Part shown: piece after piece, positions 63,162 to 64,000 of the stretch
Layout: every line of letters begins with the position of its first letter
Numbering within the stretch: the stretch's first letter is position 1
DNA from: Niallia sp. FSL W8-0635
GTDB taxonomy: Bacteria; Bacillota; Bacilli; Bacillales; Cytobacillaceae
Length of the DNA: 64,000 bases
Reading direction: 5' to 3'
Assembly: GCF_038007965.1 (NCBI RefSeq)
Contig: NZ_JBBOYD010000001.1
Coordinates: 1,218,501-1,282,500 of the forward strand
Notes under the pieces: generated by a model
What the model was told of the DNA's origin: nothing
Database searches by the model: none
What the model saw: only the letters and a program-made list of their open reading frames with translations
Program-made: the position numbers and the translations under genes

Positions 63162-64000
63162 AGAATCATAGAACGACAGAAAAGAGGAACGAAAAAAGCT
63201 TAATGTTAGATGAATGGAGTTCAATCGAAATTGTCCAGTTTATGAACCAAGAGGATGAAGGAATTGCGAAGGCAGTCAAAGAAGCTTTGCCAACGATTGC
63301 TTTAGCCGTTGACGGAATTGTAGAACGGTGGAAACAAGGGGGGAGAATCTTTGTTATTGGAGCAGGTACTAGTGGGAGATTAGGGGTAGTGGATGCTGTG
63401 GAGCTTGGTCCCACTTTTTCCATTGAGCACGATCGCTGGACTGGTATCTTAGCAGGTGGATATGAGGCAATGTGGACTTCTTTGGAAGAGACAGAAGATG
63501 ACGAACAGCTTATACAAACAACCTTGGAAACTTATGAGTTTTCAGCAAGAGATGTATTAATAGGCGTGACGGCTAGTGGATCAACCCCGTTTGTCCTTGC
63601 AGCCATTCATTTTGGAAAAGAAAGAAATGGACTGACAATCGGGATAAGCAATAATGAAAACACCATCCTTTCCTCTATTTGTGACTATGGAATTGAAGCG
63701 ATAACTGGCCCAGAAGTTATTAGAGGATCTACACGCTTAAAAGCAGGAACCGCTCAAAAAATGGTGTTGAATATGCTATCAACCGCATCGATGGTGAGAT
63801 TGGGAAAGGTCTACCGTAATGAAATGGTTGATATGAAATTAATTAATAATAAGCTTGTGTATCGGGCTGTACAGACATTGATGAATGCAACAGATATTAG
63901 TGAGGCAGAAGCAACGCGAATACTAAAAGAAAATAATGACGATTTAAAAGTATCCATATTTCGTGTGCTAGCAGGAGGAACAAAGGAGGAAGCACTTCAT
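63158..64000 (+). CDS. murQ: N-acetylmuramic acid 6-phosphate etherase MurQ (partial)
   Basis: Cleaves the lactyl ether of MurNAc 6-phosphate to give GlcNAc 6-phosphate and D-lactate, feeding NagA and NagB in cell-wall recycling. The reading frame starts at ATG 63158, overlapping the nagR stop, with GAGG 8 bases upstream, and stays open to the window edge (281 codons of about 300). The SIS domain holds GRIFVIGAGTSGRLGVVDAVE and the family motif EVIRGSTRLKAGTAQKMVLN. The C-terminus is outside the window. Coupling to nagR joins MurNAc and GlcNAc use in one operon. Confidence 0.93.
   Translation, partial: MKNHRTTEKRNEKSLMLDEWSSIEIVQFMNQEDEGIAKAVKEALPTIALAVDGIVERWKQGGRIFVIGAGTSGRLGVVDAVELGPTFSIEHDRWTGILAGGYEAMWTSLEETEDDEQLIQTTLETYEFSARDVLIGVTASGSTPFVLAAIHFGKERNGLTIGISNNENTILSSICDYGIEAITGPEVIRGSTRLKAGTAQKMVLNMLSTASMVRLGKVYRNEMVDMKLINNKLVYRAVQTLMNATDISEAEATRILKENNDDLKVSIFRVLAGGTKEEALH

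Overview
The window looks like chromosomal DNA of a low-GC, endospore-forming Bacillaceae (Bacillus/Niallia-like). Most genes from the left edge to about 36.4 kb follow the Bacillus subtilis opp-yjb-yjc order: oppBCDF, yjbC, spx, mecA, (cls), coiA, pepF, spxH, yjbI-yjbO, prpE, (mgtE), yjbQ, fabI, cotO, a CotY/CotZ-type coat gene, a DUF1360 gene, yjcZ, spoVIF, yjcD, yjcF-yjcG-yjcH. Spore-coat, SpoVA and SpoVIF genes and several sigma-K-type promoters show that the organism sporulates.

Layout. 0.1-4.0 kb: oligopeptide importer without its binding protein, which probably lies just left of the window. 4.2-13.3 kb: secreted glycosidase-like protein, acetyltransferase, the Spx regulator, MecA, cardiolipin synthase, CoiA and PepF. 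13.6-16.4 kb (minus strand): SpxH adaptor, truncated globin, lytic transglycosylase, CYTH protein. 16.5-16.9 kb: array of a 155-bp GC-richer repeat. 17-24.2 kb: UPF0738 protein, RelQ-type (p)ppGpp synthetase, NAD kinase, pseudouridine synthase, PrpE, MgtE, cation/proton antiporter. 24.3-31 kb: three 52-bp tandem repeats, FapR-controlled fabI, then a sporulation cluster with a three-gene spoVA operon preceded by a YhcN/YlaJ-type lipoprotein. 31-36.4 kb: YjcD helicase, DUF421 protein and the yjcFGH set. 36.5-41.5 kb: anaerobic ribonucleotide reductase nrdDG behind paired NrdR-type boxes, DoxX protein with a Rex/Fnr-type palindrome, flavin reductase, tRNA-Val(GAC), a cyclic-phosphate-receiver protein and a small predicted sigma-K-controlled protein.

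41.6-52 kb: PdaC-type deacetylase and a dispersed gluconate regulon (gntP, RpiR regulator, 6-phosphogluconate dehydrogenase, gntK). Its promoters share a GAAATATTTTTTC-like element, and gntP and gntK also carry cre-like sites. Between gnd and gntK sits a small accessory insert with a decayed kinase gene, an unknown ORF and a TPR-rifampin ADP-ribosyltransferase fusion. 52.3-57.2 kb: AraC regulator and the galKET Leloir operon. 57.3-60.1 kb: glycosyltransferase and LacI regulator. 60.3-64 kb: nagA-nagB-nagR-murQ amino-sugar operon with a promoter, a cre site and a NagR-type operator; murQ runs off the right edge.

I found no CRISPR array, prophage, intact insertion sequence or rRNA. The most notable observations are the shared gluconate regulon element, the TPR-Arr insert beside a freshly broken kinase gene, a perfect 54-bp palindrome, the nested inverted repeat downstream of pepF, the two tandem-repeat arrays, and small predicted sigma-K genes of unknown role.
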